Shown one piece after another: positions 52,161-60,352 of a stretch of DNA of 64,000 nucleotides (position 1 is its first letter; each line of letters starts with the position of its first letter). The translations under genes were made by a program, and so were the position numbers. Source of the stretch: Pseudomonadales bacterium (GTDB lineage Bacteria; Pseudomonadota; Gammaproteobacteria; Pseudomonadales; Halieaceae); NCBI GenBank assembly GCA_024234815.1, contig JACKNO010000003.1:620001-684000 (forward strand). The letters run 5' to 3'. The notes below the pieces were generated by a model. That model was not told the origin of the DNA and made no database searches. It saw nothing but the letters and a program-made list of their open reading frames with translations.

Positions 52161-53608
52161 GGGTAATGCCTCCCGAAAGCGGCGCCCCCAAAAATGAAAC
52201 CCAGCGCCTCCTTGTACGCCGCCACCCCAAACAAAGCATTCATAATCAGGTAAGAAAACCCGCCAACAAAACAAAGAACCAGAAGCTCGCCCAAACCACC
52301 GATCTGAAAGAAATGCCCTACCAGAGCGACAACAACTGCCATCACAGCGCTCAGCAGCAAACTGGGGAAAATATCCCTGATTTGATCGAGACAACCATAG
52401 TCAAGAAACCTGCCCGTGTAATGGCCATTAATGGCGAACGCTATATAGCTCTGGATCACCCGGGAAAGGGCTATTCCGATCAAGCCATAGAAACTGCCGA
52501 TCACAAGCAAAGTAATCCCCAATACCTTTTTGACAATCTCGAGTCGGAAATAGAGTTTGGCATGTCCCTGCGCCTGCAATACGCTGAGATTGATGACATG
52601 CAGTGGGTAAAGCGTACCAGCGGCACAAAGTACCTGCAGTATAGGAACCGCAGCCAACCACTTCTCTCCAAACACCTCTCTGATAAACGGCTCCGCCACC
52701 ATCGCAAGACCCGTCATCGCGGGAATCATCACCAGCATCATCGAGCGCACCGAGAATCTCACACCTTCTCGCAGCCGATCCTTGTCATTCTTTGCCTCCG
52801 AAAATAGCGGGAAGGTCACGCGGGACAATATGCCAGACAACATGCTCGCCGGAAGCTGTTGCGTTGCGTCGGCGCGGTTGTAGATTCCCAGATCAGAAGG
52901 CCCGTAGAACTTACCGATCAACAATGTGTATCCTCGCTGGTAAAATGTTTCCAGCACGCCAGATGCGAATATCCAACCGCTGAAGCCCATCATATTTCGC
53001 ATAGAAGCCGCACTGAATATAAACAGCGGGCGCCAGGAGCTCATAAACCAGAGCAGCGTGGTAGTAGCAATAGCTCCAGTCATCATCTGTATCGCCAGCG
53101 CCCAGACACCGTGGCCATCTCGCGCGAGATAAATACCTATACAGCCGGATATCACTGTGGAGACAACACCGATCTTCATCGGTGTCCTGAAATCCAGATT
53201 CTTGCTGTAAAGCGTACTATGTATCGAGCCCACGGCGCTGATCAGAACCATGCAAGAGATGAACCGGATGATGGGCAGCAGAATTGGCAATTCGAAAAAG
53301 CCCGCAATCCATGGCGCAAGAAGCATCAAAAGGACAGTGACCGCTGCGCCAACCGTGACGTTAAACCAGAATATCGTCGACTCATCGAGGTGTGTGGCGT
53401 CTTGCTTTTGAATCAGCGCCTGGGAAAAGCCGGCATTCACGAACAGCTGGGATATCCCCAGGAAAATCGACAAAAGCGCTATCGTGCCGAAGTCCTCTGG
53501 CAGTAGCAGTCGCGCGAGAATGACGGATACGACAAAACTAAGGCCCTGGCGAGCGAATAAATCCAGCCCACTCCAGAGTACCGCTGATCTCGCCCTGCCG
53601 CTAACCAC
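52157..53608 (-). CDS. Polysaccharide flippase, WzxC/MviN-like
   Basis: A 483-residue integral membrane protein with about 12-14 hydrophobic segments, beginning MVSGRARSAVLWSGLDLFAR. The conserved VILARLLLPEDFGTIALLSIFLG and FSQALIQKQDATHLDESTIF stretches are typical of the WzxC branch of oligosaccharide flippases. It moves lipid-linked glycan units across the inner membrane. It is coupled to the following GT2 by a 4-bp overlap. No Wzy polymerase is seen in the locus. Confidence 0.92.
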   Translation of the reverse strand: MVSGRARSAVLWSGLDLFARQGLSFVVSVILARLLLPEDFGTIALLSIFLGISQLFVNAGFSQALIQKQDATHLDESTIFWFNVTVGAAVTVLLMLLAPWIAGFFELPILLPIIRFISCMVLISAVGSIHSTLYSKNLDFRTPMKIGVVSTVISGCIGIYLARDGHGVWALAIQMMTGAIATTTLLWFMSSWRPLFIFSAASMRNMMGFSGWIFASGVLETFYQRGYTLLIGKFYGPSDLGIYNRADATQQLPASMLSGILSRVTFPLFSEAKNDKDRLREGVRFSVRSMMLVMIPAMTGLAMVAEPFIREVFGEKWLAAVPILQVLCAAGTLYPLHVINLSVLQAQGHAKLYFRLEIVKKVLGITLLVIGSFYGLIGIALSRVIQSYIAFAINGHYTGRFLDYGCLDQIRDIFPSLLLSAVMAVVVALVGHFFQIGGLGELLVLCFVGGFSYLIMNALFGVAAYKEALGFIFGGAAFGRHYP

Positions 53609-53796
53609 ACGTCTTTCCTAACAAATGACTGCCGGGCAAGCTGCTGACAGAATCACAAACGTAAGATCGCATTCTAACTCGCCAATCACTTCCTGAGAGC
53701 ATCGTTCTTGCATCGGTTTGTCCTGGCGGATTCAACACGAAACTCTACCCAAGATGGTTTGTGCATGGGTAGATGAGACCGGGCATCAAGCCTTGG

Positions 53797-54594
53797 CTAG
53801 ACGAGGAAATAGCCCAGACCTGCTGCCTTGGTATCGCCAATTATTGTTTCGGCGATACTGGGATTCAGCTCCACTTTCCAATCATCAACCACCGTCTTCG
53901 TCTTGAAGACCGAGTAGGGATTCTGGTCATGCCTCGTGTGGCAATCGGCCAGAAATTCCCGGGTCTGCCGAGTCATCGGCATGCCCGTGCTTTCGAAAAG
54001 CGCCTCTACGCATTGGAGGGAATCAGCGACGAGATCCGAATACCGCAGTAAATGAAAATTCTTATGGGTCTCCGCCAACTCCACAAACTTCCGGGTCACT
54101 GCCAACCAGTCATCGAAGCCCCAGTACTCACCAACAGACGTTTTCCTGCACTCGCCTGTTCGCCAATCCCGGGCTTGATTGCAGTTTTGCTTTTCAAACT
54201 CTCTATAGGACTTGAACCAGGAGTTTATGGATCCACAAGGGTGGCGCACGATACCAATAATGTGAATATTTTCGGCACAGCAAAGGTATCTTTCGAGAAG
54301 TTCATGGTGACGAGTAGTTTTGAAAGCAAGTGTGGTGGCACTGCTATGCTGGAAATCCGGATAGTACCCATCGGCATGATTTTGCTTTTGCAGGATGAAA
54401 TCGTCATCCAAATCAATCAACGCACTCAAAAAATCGTTAATCTCGGAGCATGAAGAGTTTACATCGAGCTGATTCTTGAAGCGGTAGGAAAACAGAGGCT
54501 CTGTCCTGAACAAGACGCTGGGCACGCTGTTTACTATCTGTCCTAACCAGCTTGTTCCTGACCTCGGCATTCCGGCGATAATAACAGTCTTCAA
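53797..54594 (-). CDS. Sulfotransferase family protein
   Basis: A 265-residue sulfotransferase. The PAPS loop VIIAGMPRSGTSWLGQIV is at residues 4-21, and the 3'-phosphate motif IIGIVRHPCGSINSWFKSY lies near residue 116-134. It is unlike the other sulfotransferase of the locus, so two different sulfation steps are likely. The region is markedly AT-richer than neighbouring genes (one 60-base line inside is 40% GC), pointing to recent acquisition. The next gene upstream ends 4 bp before its start. Confidence 0.85.
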   Translation of the reverse strand: MKTVIIAGMPRSGTSWLGQIVNSVPSVLFRTEPLFSYRFKNQLDVNSSCSEINDFLSALIDLDDDFILQKQNHADGYYPDFQHSSATTLAFKTTRHHELLERYLCCAENIHIIGIVRHPCGSINSWFKSYREFEKQNCNQARDWRTGECRKTSVGEYWGFDDWLAVTRKFVELAETHKNFHLLRYSDLVADSLQCVEALFESTGMPMTRQTREFLADCHTRHDQNPYSVFKTKTVVDDWKVELNPSIAETIIGDTKAAGLGYFLV

Positions 54595-54598
54595 ATTT

Positions 54599-55282
54599 CT
54601 ACAAGACCTCTATCAGGCAATCAAACCTGTAGTGACTGGTGTAAAGAGACTCTGACTGGGGGATAATTCTCACGCGCAGACCGTAGGCATCACCAAGATG
54701 ACTAAGATAGTCTCGATGAAACCAGGTTCCCATTGGATCACCCGACACCATCAGTGCCTCCAATAGCTCACAGCGGCGGGAGCGAGAATTGTAGAAATGC
54801 CATTTCTTTTCCTCGTCGGGAATACCCCCGATAAAGACTCTGCTGCCACTCAAAAATGATGATTTGAAGAAATGCATGAAATCACGCAACTTGTTGTACT
54901 CAACATGCTGAATAACCTCGTACATATATGCCTTGTTGCAATTGAAATTCAGTGCATCGACATCAAGAATATCTGATCTGATGTATGTCAGATTCTCTGC
55001 AGAACTGTTCTCCAACGCGCTTTCGTAAAGCCCCTGATTCTGCTCGACCCCAATTACACGTGAAACTTTCGGTGCGATTACACGCGTTACCAAACCGTTC
55101 CCACAACCGATATCCATTACCGTGTCACCGGAACATAGACCTAGAGCAGATGTGATTCCAGTAGCAATCAATCGCAATTGCTCCTCTCCGACCGGTTGGC
55201 CCTGGATGGTTTTTCCCACTTGTCGGTAGAGGTCACTGCTTTTTGAGACTCTCTCGTTATAGTAGTGCTGTACTTTACTCAT
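54599..55282 (-). CDS. Class I SAM-dependent methyltransferase
   Basis: A 227-residue methyltransferase. The SAM-binding motif I is VMDIGCGNGLVTRVI (about residues 57-71), followed by VIGVEQNQGLYESAL and the acidic YIRSDILDVDAL. The substrate is unknown; in this context a sugar or sugar-amine methylation is possible. It overlaps the WbqC gene by 8 bp, implying coupled translation and a shared pathway. AT-rich like its neighbours. Confidence 0.85.
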   Translation of the reverse strand: MSKVQHYYNERVSKSSDLYRQVGKTIQGQPVGEEQLRLIATGITSALGLCSGDTVMDIGCGNGLVTRVIAPKVSRVIGVEQNQGLYESALENSSAENLTYIRSDILDVDALNFNCNKAYMYEVIQHVEYNKLRDFMHFFKSSFLSGSRVFIGGIPDEEKKWHFYNSRSRRCELLEALMVSGDPMGTWFHRDYLSHLGDAYGLRVRIIPQSESLYTSHYRFDCLIEVL

Positions 55283-56015
55283 CTGTCAGATCTTCTTTCC
55301 TGGCAATCTGATACTCGTTTAACAAATTATCCCTGATTTCAGAGATCGAGTTCCACATCAGTACATCTATCAACGAAAGCCCTGGCACAAATCCATCCCT
55401 TCTCTGAGAGTACTCCCGTAGCAGCGGCCGGTGAAAGCGAATTTTTATACCCACATCCTCGTACTCTTGTTCCTCGAAAAGCCCAGCACCGCCATAAGGA
55501 TTGATATATTCCGAAGCGTTCATTTTTTCACATATACGTAACGCCCACTGCCCAGGGTGCTCAATCTCACCCAGTTCCAGGCCCATCTCGGATTGCACAG
55601 TCAGTTTCGTGTCGATTTCAAGAAGGTCGGCAGTCTTCTTTAATAGAGCAACCAGAAACCGGGAGAGGTTGGTTTCACTTGTTTCGAAACAATCACCCAG
55701 GAAGTCTACGGTCTGATTATAATGCGGTGCCTTCCTCTTGTAGGAGGTGAGCTTTCCCATTATCTGATCTCTCCAGTTAACCCGGGCATTGATTTCAATA
55801 TCACATATTTTATCAAATTGGCGGCGCTTACTCAGAGGCACAGTTATGTACTGCCACTCCTTTTTGATGTCCGGGTGCAAGATCCTGTTCCTGTTGACCC
55901 AGCCTTTATCAATAAACTGTATATCGTCAAATACAACCCAATGGTCAACAATACTCATCAGCTGAAAATAGCCAATATATGGAAAAAAGTAAGGCTGCAT
56001 TATCGCGAGTTTCAT
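55275..56015 (-). CDS. WbqC family protein
   Basis: A 246-residue protein starting MKLAIMQPYFFPYIGYFQLM, the WbqC-family signature. It continues with WVVFDDIQFIDKGWVNRNRI and INPYGGAGLFEEQEY. The family is common in O-antigen and glycan loci containing 4-amino-sugar genes. I recall suggestions that it helps attach acyl or amino-acid groups to the amine, but this is not settled. It overlaps both neighbours (8 bp with the methyltransferase, 4 bp with the aminotransferase), a tight three-gene module. Confidence 0.9.
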   Translation of the reverse strand: MKLAIMQPYFFPYIGYFQLMSIVDHWVVFDDIQFIDKGWVNRNRILHPDIKKEWQYITVPLSKRRQFDKICDIEINARVNWRDQIMGKLTSYKRKAPHYNQTVDFLGDCFETSETNLSRFLVALLKKTADLLEIDTKLTVQSEMGLELGEIEHPGQWALRICEKMNASEYINPYGGAGLFEEQEYEDVGIKIRFHRPLLREYSQRRDGFVPGLSLIDVLMWNSISEIRDNLLNEYQIARKEDLTDE

Positions 56016-57124
56016 GACTGCTCGACGACCACTCCGATTACATCGTCAACGTGTTCGTTCTCGAGGCCAGGGTAGATTGGCAGGCAAAGTACTGATTCTG
56101 CAATACCCCGGGCAACTACCAATTTGCCGGCATCTGCACTGGGAAGTCCCCGATACATTGGCATATCGCTGATCAAGGGATAAAAGTAGCGCCGGCAATT
56201 GATACCGGCATCCTTCATCTTCTGATACAACTCATCGCGACTTAGCGGGTATTCGTTACTGATAAAAATTGGCATATAGGATGAATTGCCGTCCAGTTCT
56301 GATATGTCTGGCAGCATTGAAATACCGGAGGTATCAGCAAATCCGGCCCGATAACGCGCCTCGATTTCCCTGCGCCGGGAGATTGCCTGCTCAACATACT
56401 TGAGCTGTAACAATCCCAGCGCCGAGCTGAATTCATTCATCTTGCCGTTGATTCCGGGGGCCATGACCGTCACTTCGTTGGCGAAACCGAAGTTTTTCAG
56501 GTAGTCGATTCTCTGCTTGGTCTTGGCATCCGGGCAGACGATCGCGCCGCCCTCGAAGGTATTGAATACCTTGGTCGCGTGAAAGCTGAGAACAGACAGA
56601 TCGCCGTGGCGCAGCAGGCTTTCGCCCTGATGGCGCACGCCGAAGGCATGGGCGGCATCGTAGATAACCTTGAGTCCGTAGGTATCCGCAATCTGTTGAA
56701 TGCGCTCCACTGCGCAGGGATTACCGTAACAATGCACGGGGAGAATTGCGGTGGTTTGCGGCGTAATGGCTTCTTCAATCCGGTCGGGGTCGAGATTACA
56801 ACTCGTGGGGTCGATATCGACGAAAACCGGTGTAATGTTATTCCACAGCAGGGAATGGGATGTGGCGACGAATGAATAGGGGGTGGTTATGACCTCCCCG
56901 GTAATCCGCAGCGTCTGCAACGCGGTGACGAGTGCAATCGTGCCATTTGTGAACAGTGCCAGGTGGTCGACACCCAGGTAGTCACAGAGCGCCTTCTCCA
57001 GTTGCTGGTGAAAGGGGCCTTTATTGGTCAGTACCTTGCTGTCCCAGATTTGCTGCAGGTAGGGAATAAACTCTTCGAACGGGGGAAGATCAGGCTGGGT
57101 AACGTAGATGGGCTTGGTACTCAT
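56012..57124 (-). CDS. DegT/DnrJ/EryC1/StrS sugar aminotransferase (VioA-like)
   Basis: PLP-dependent nucleotide-sugar aminotransferase of 370 residues. The PLP lysine is Lys185 in SFHATKVFNTFEGG, and the cofactor aspartate is Asp156 in VIYDAAHAFGV. The HATKVFNTFEGG sequence is characteristic of the VioA branch, which makes dTDP-4-amino-4,6-dideoxyglucose. The start at MSTKPIYV has a strong AAGGAG ribosome site. It heads the minus-strand module with WbqC and the methyltransferase. Genes for dTDP-4-keto-6-deoxyglucose (rmlA, rmlB) are not in the window. Confidence 0.9.
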   Translation of the reverse strand: MSTKPIYVTQPDLPPFEEFIPYLQQIWDSKVLTNKGPFHQQLEKALCDYLGVDHLALFTNGTIALVTALQTLRITGEVITTPYSFVATSHSLLWNNITPVFVDIDPTSCNLDPDRIEEAITPQTTAILPVHCYGNPCAVERIQQIADTYGLKVIYDAAHAFGVRHQGESLLRHGDLSVLSFHATKVFNTFEGGAIVCPDAKTKQRIDYLKNFGFANEVTVMAPGINGKMNEFSSALGLLQLKYVEQAISRRREIEARYRAGFADTSGISMLPDISELDGNSSYMPIFISNEYPLSRDELYQKMKDAGINCRRYFYPLISDMPMYRGLPSADAGKLVVARGIAESVLCLPIYPGLENEHVDDVIGVVVEQS

Positions 57125-57278
57125 GGTGCTCCTTAAAAGCTGACAGGATTCAGGCCCCGCCCTGTATTCAGGCCGGTCACACAGTAGCACCTTCGAAAAG
57201 ATCGACCAAGCGTGCCTCCCAAGCCAGGTCTCTGGCAGCTAATATATAAATCCGCGCTCATCTCACAGTGTCGCTATT

Positions 57279-57287
57279 TGTTATACT
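57279..57287 (+). promoter_or_regulatory. Extended -10 promoter of xseB-ispA
   Basis: TGTTATACT forms an extended -10 (TG-n-TATACT), 35 bp before the xseB ATG. The -35 is poor, as is common with extended -10 promoters. Confidence 0.4.
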
Positions 57288-57321
57288 TCCGCTTTCAGGA
57301 TTTCCACAAAAAGAGACCCCA

Positions 57322-57582
57322 ATGTCAGCAAAAAAACGAGCCCCTGGCTTCGCCGACACACTAACGGAACTCGAAGCCCTGGTAGACCGCCTCGAGGACA
57401 CTGATACCCCGCTGGAGCAATCGCTCAAGGATTTCGAAAGTGGTGTTCAGCTTATCCGGCAGGCGCAAAAAGCGCTACAGGAAGCCGGTCAAAAAGTACA
57501 AATGCTACTGGATCAGGGTGGAGAACCTGTCGCCGTAACAATGGCGGAAGTGGACCCCGCCGGCGCCGAGGAAGATCTGTGA
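57322..57582 (+). CDS. xseB: Exodeoxyribonuclease VII small subunit
   Basis: An 86-residue helical subunit of the single-strand exonuclease XseAB. It has the family core FADTLTELEALVDRLEDTD and PLEQSLKDFESGVQLIRQAQ. Met at 57322 (MSAKKRAPG) is the conserved start; the longer frame is not. The stop overlaps the GTG start of ispA, the usual xseB-ispA pair. Confidence 0.95.
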   Translation: MSAKKRAPGFADTLTELEALVDRLEDTDTPLEQSLKDFESGVQLIRQAQKALQEAGQKVQMLLDQGGEPVAVTMAEVDPAGAEEDL

Positions 57583-58496
57583 CAGCAGCGCTGCAAGGTT
57601 TCATGCAGGCGGCGGTGCGCAGATGCGAAAAGGCTTTAGCCGGGATTGGAAGCGGGTCCCCGACTCCCGAGGTCGCCGCCGGCGCTGCGCTCAATCAACT
57701 GGAATCGGCGGTGGCTTACGCGCTGGGTGCCGGCGGCAAGCGCATTCGTCCCTGCCTGGTGTACGCTACTGCTCAAGCTGTCAGCCAGCCAGATTCCACC
57801 TGCGCAGCCCTGGACCACGCGGCCTGCGCGATTGAGCTTATCCACACCTATTCCCTGCTCCACGACGATCTTCCCGCCATGGACGACGATGACCTCCGCC
57901 GCGGCAAACCCACCCTGCACAAGGTCTATGACGAGGCTACCGCAATACTGGTGGGAGATGCCCTGCAAGCCCGCGCCTTTGAGTTGGCAGCGGATGCGCC
58001 CGGGCTTTCCGATAAGCAAAAAGTACGCATTATCAAGGTATTAGCCAGGGCTGCAGGCACCCAGGGCATGGTCGGCGGCCAGTTTATTGACATTGCTGCC
58101 ACGGGCACGGACATCAGCCTGGATCACCTGCAGACCATGCACACCCTCAAAACCGGCGCCCTGATACGCGCCGCCCTGTTAATCGGCGGTGTCGCCGCCA
58201 GCGCCACCGAAGAGCAGTTATCGGCGCTGGATCAATATGGCTGTCATATCGGGCTCGCATTCCAGGTCGTAGACGATATTCTCGACGTGGAGGGGGACAC
58301 CCAGACCCTGGGAAAAACCCGCGGCAAGGATGGTGAGGCCAGCAAACCGACCTACGTGAAACTGCTGGGACTTGAGGGCGCAAAAACAGAAGCCCGGCGC
58401 CTGCAGGCCGCGGCGCTACAGGCCCTGGAGGGTTTCGGGGAGTCTGCAAATCACCTGCGGGACCTGGCCTGTTTCATAGTCGAGCGCGACCGCTGA
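57579..58496 (+). CDS. ispA: (2E,6E)-farnesyl diphosphate synthase
   Basis: Prenyltransferase making C15 farnesyl diphosphate for quinones and undecaprenyl lipid. The 305-residue protein has the first Asp-rich motif DDLPAMDDDDLRRGKPT and the second DDILDVEGD. The start is GTG overlapping the xseB stop. It ends 10 bp before convergent ribA. In related genomes dxs follows immediately; here it lies 13 kb upstream. Confidence 0.96.
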   Translation: MTAALQGFMQAAVRRCEKALAGIGSGSPTPEVAAGAALNQLESAVAYALGAGGKRIRPCLVYATAQAVSQPDSTCAALDHAACAIELIHTYSLLHDDLPAMDDDDLRRGKPTLHKVYDEATAILVGDALQARAFELAADAPGLSDKQKVRIIKVLARAAGTQGMVGGQFIDIAATGTDISLDHLQTMHTLKTGALIRAALLIGGVAASATEEQLSALDQYGCHIGLAFQVVDDILDVEGDTQTLGKTRGKDGEASKPTYVKLLGLEGAKTEARRLQAAALQALEGFGESANHLRDLACFIVERDR

Positions 58497-58506
58497 TCGC
58501 GGCGCC

Positions 58507-59097
58507 CTAGCCATCGAAAAAATGCCCCAGCTTGCCGGCCTTGGTCGTCAGGTACTTTTCGTTGTGGGGATTGCGGTCGGTGTGCAGGGGAATGCGCTCG
58601 GTGACTTCGACACCCGCCTCCACCAGCGCTGCGACCTTGCGCGGGTTATTGGTCATCAATCGAACCGCCGCTATCTTCAAGTGCCGGCACATCGGGGCCA
58701 GCATGCTGTAGTCCCGCATATCGGCGCCAAAGCCCAATTGTTCATTGGCCTCGACAGTGTCAGCACCCTCGTCCTGCAACTTGTAGGCCTTGATCTTGTT
58801 GAGAAGGCCTATGCCACGACCCTCCTGGCGCAGGTAGAAAAGGGCTCCGCGACCTTCTGCCGCGATGGCCTTGAGAGCTGCCTGCAACTGGTTACCGCAA
58901 TCACAACGCATGCTGAACAGGGCGTCGCCGGTAAGGCATTCCGAATGCACACGGGCGAGGACCGGCTCACCATTGCCAATATCGCCCATGGTGAGTACCA
59001 CGTGCTCCTTGTTGGAAGCCGGGTCCTCGAAACCGTGCATCCAGAAATCGCCCCACAGGGTGGGGAGACGTGAAGATTCTACGTAGCGTGTCGTCAC
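58507..59097 (-). CDS. ribA: GTP cyclohydrolase II
   Basis: Opens GTP at the first step of riboflavin synthesis. Zinc-binding cysteines are in HSECLTGDALFSMRCDCGNQ, and the RQEGRGIGLLNKIKAY motif is intact. The GTG at 59097 gives 196 residues and matches the length of E. coli RibA; an in-frame ATG at 59127 would add ten residues. It is the only functional-looking GCH II here, because the domain fused to ribB has lost these residues. Confidence 0.95.
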   Translation of the reverse strand: MTTRYVESSRLPTLWGDFWMHGFEDPASNKEHVVLTMGDIGNGEPVLARVHSECLTGDALFSMRCDCGNQLQAALKAIAAEGRGALFYLRQEGRGIGLLNKIKAYKLQDEGADTVEANEQLGFGADMRDYSMLAPMCRHLKIAAVRLMTNNPRKVAALVEAGVEVTERIPLHTDRNPHNEKYLTTKAGKLGHFFDG

Positions 59098-59169
59098 TCG
59101 GGGAATCCGGCGGGAAAGGCCGCACATTCTACCAGCTTTATGGCGCTCGGCGCGAGCCGGGAGAGGGGC

Positions 59170-59817
59170 TTACCAGGCACGGGACAGGGATAGCACTCCG
59201 CCTGTTTCCTGCATCTTGACGTGCCGCAGATAGGTCATGCCCAGGAGAATGATGGACGGAAATTCTCCCTCGACCACGGTGGCTTCCACGTTGTCGACCC
59301 TGATACCGCCAACATCGACGGAACCCAGGCTGACCAGTCTCGCGGCCACCGAGCCACTGGCGGTCTCCACCCGGGTCGGGGAGCCGGCGGCCGGGTCTAC
59401 ACCAAGCGCTTTGGCATGGTTTGAATTCATCGCGACAATGTTCGCACCGGTGTCCACCAGCACCGCCATACTGCGTCCGTTAATACTGGCGGTCGTCTGG
59501 TACTGCATCTTGGCATCACGCGGAATACTGACTACCTTCGACTCGACAGCCTCATAACGGGTGCCGATACGCCTGGAGACACCCACGACCATGGTTTCAC
59601 CGTCTACCTTTATCGTGGCCGTGCGCGAGTAGGCCGCCACCAGGGTTACCCCTTTATAGGACTGCCCCGCCTTGAGCATCTTGCGCTCACCGTATATCTG
59701 CAACACCGCGGCATCGGTAAAGAGCGCTTCCACCTCTATCGGCGGCGGTGCGGACCATGCTGCCGAGGTCAGCAGCAGGCTGGCGCCCAGTGCCAATGCC
59801 GCCAGGTTTTTCGGCAT
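59170..59817 (-). CDS. Retropepsin-like aspartic protease, clan AA (TIGR02281-like)
   Basis: A 215-residue exported protein: signal peptide at residues 1-22, and a C-terminal single-lobe aspartic protease domain with the active-site triad in MAVLVDTGANIVAMNS and the later hydrophobic-Gly motif SIILLGMTYLRHV. The domain would act as a homodimer. The middle (about 30-100) is a separate beta-rich part. The physiological substrate is unknown. It lies between pgpA and ribA on the same strand. Confidence 0.85.
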   Translation of the reverse strand: MPKNLAALALGASLLLTSAAWSAPPPIEVEALFTDAAVLQIYGERKMLKAGQSYKGVTLVAAYSRTATIKVDGETMVVGVSRRIGTRYEAVESKVVSIPRDAKMQYQTTASINGRSMAVLVDTGANIVAMNSNHAKALGVDPAAGSPTRVETASGSVAARLVSLGSVDVGGIRVDNVEATVVEGEFPSIILLGMTYLRHVKMQETGGVLSLSRAW

Positions 59818-59839
59818 TTTCCCTCCTCAGCAATCGCGT

Positions 59840-60337
59840 CTACAGAATCCACAGGGCCAGGTGCAGTGTGCCACAGGCCATGACACCTGCGAAAATATCA
59901 TCAATCATAATCCCGAAACCACCCTTTACCTTCCGGTCCAGATGGCTGATGGGCCAGGGTTTGACGATATCGAACACCCGGAACACCACAAAACCGGCCA
60001 GCATCCACACCCAGTCCACCGGCATCGCCCAGAGGGTAATCCAGTAGCCGACAAACTCGTCCCAGACGATGCCAGGATGATCGTGCACCTTGAGTTCTCG
60101 GCTGGCAGCGCCGCAAATCCATATACCCAGCAGGGCCGCCGTAACCACAAAGACGCTGTACCAGAGCAAAGACCAGTCATCAATCAACCAGTAGAGCGGC
60201 ACGGCCACCAGGGTACCGGCGGTGCCGGGCGCCCACGGGGACAGGCCACTGCCAAACCCGAACGCGAAAAACTGCACAGGGCTGCGAAATGGCGTCGGCT
60301 TGTGTACCGCGCCGGCGTGGTCAGCATGTCGGCTCAT
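59840..60337 (-). CDS. pgpA: Phosphatidylglycerophosphatase A
   Basis: Membrane phosphatase that makes phosphatidylglycerol from its phosphate. The 165-residue protein has GFGSGLSPWAPGTAGTL, the acidic IVWDEFVGYWITLWAMP and FRVFDIVKPWPISHLDR, and GFGIMIDDIFAGV near the end, with several hydrophobic segments between. It follows thiL by 15 bp on the same strand, the standard thiL-pgpA pair. Confidence 0.96.
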   Translation of the reverse strand: MSRHADHAGAVHKPTPFRSPVQFFAFGFGSGLSPWAPGTAGTLVAVPLYWLIDDWSLLWYSVFVVTAALLGIWICGAASRELKVHDHPGIVWDEFVGYWITLWAMPVDWVWMLAGFVVFRVFDIVKPWPISHLDRKVKGGFGIMIDDIFAGVMACGTLHLALWIL

Positions 60338-60352
60338 GAATGTCCCCCGCCC

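Noticed and set aside
53609..53796. Search for an additional small gene or RNA between the flippase and the sulfotransferase
   Set aside because: Only short frames without recognisable content were seen, and no terminator or RNA structure could be supported.
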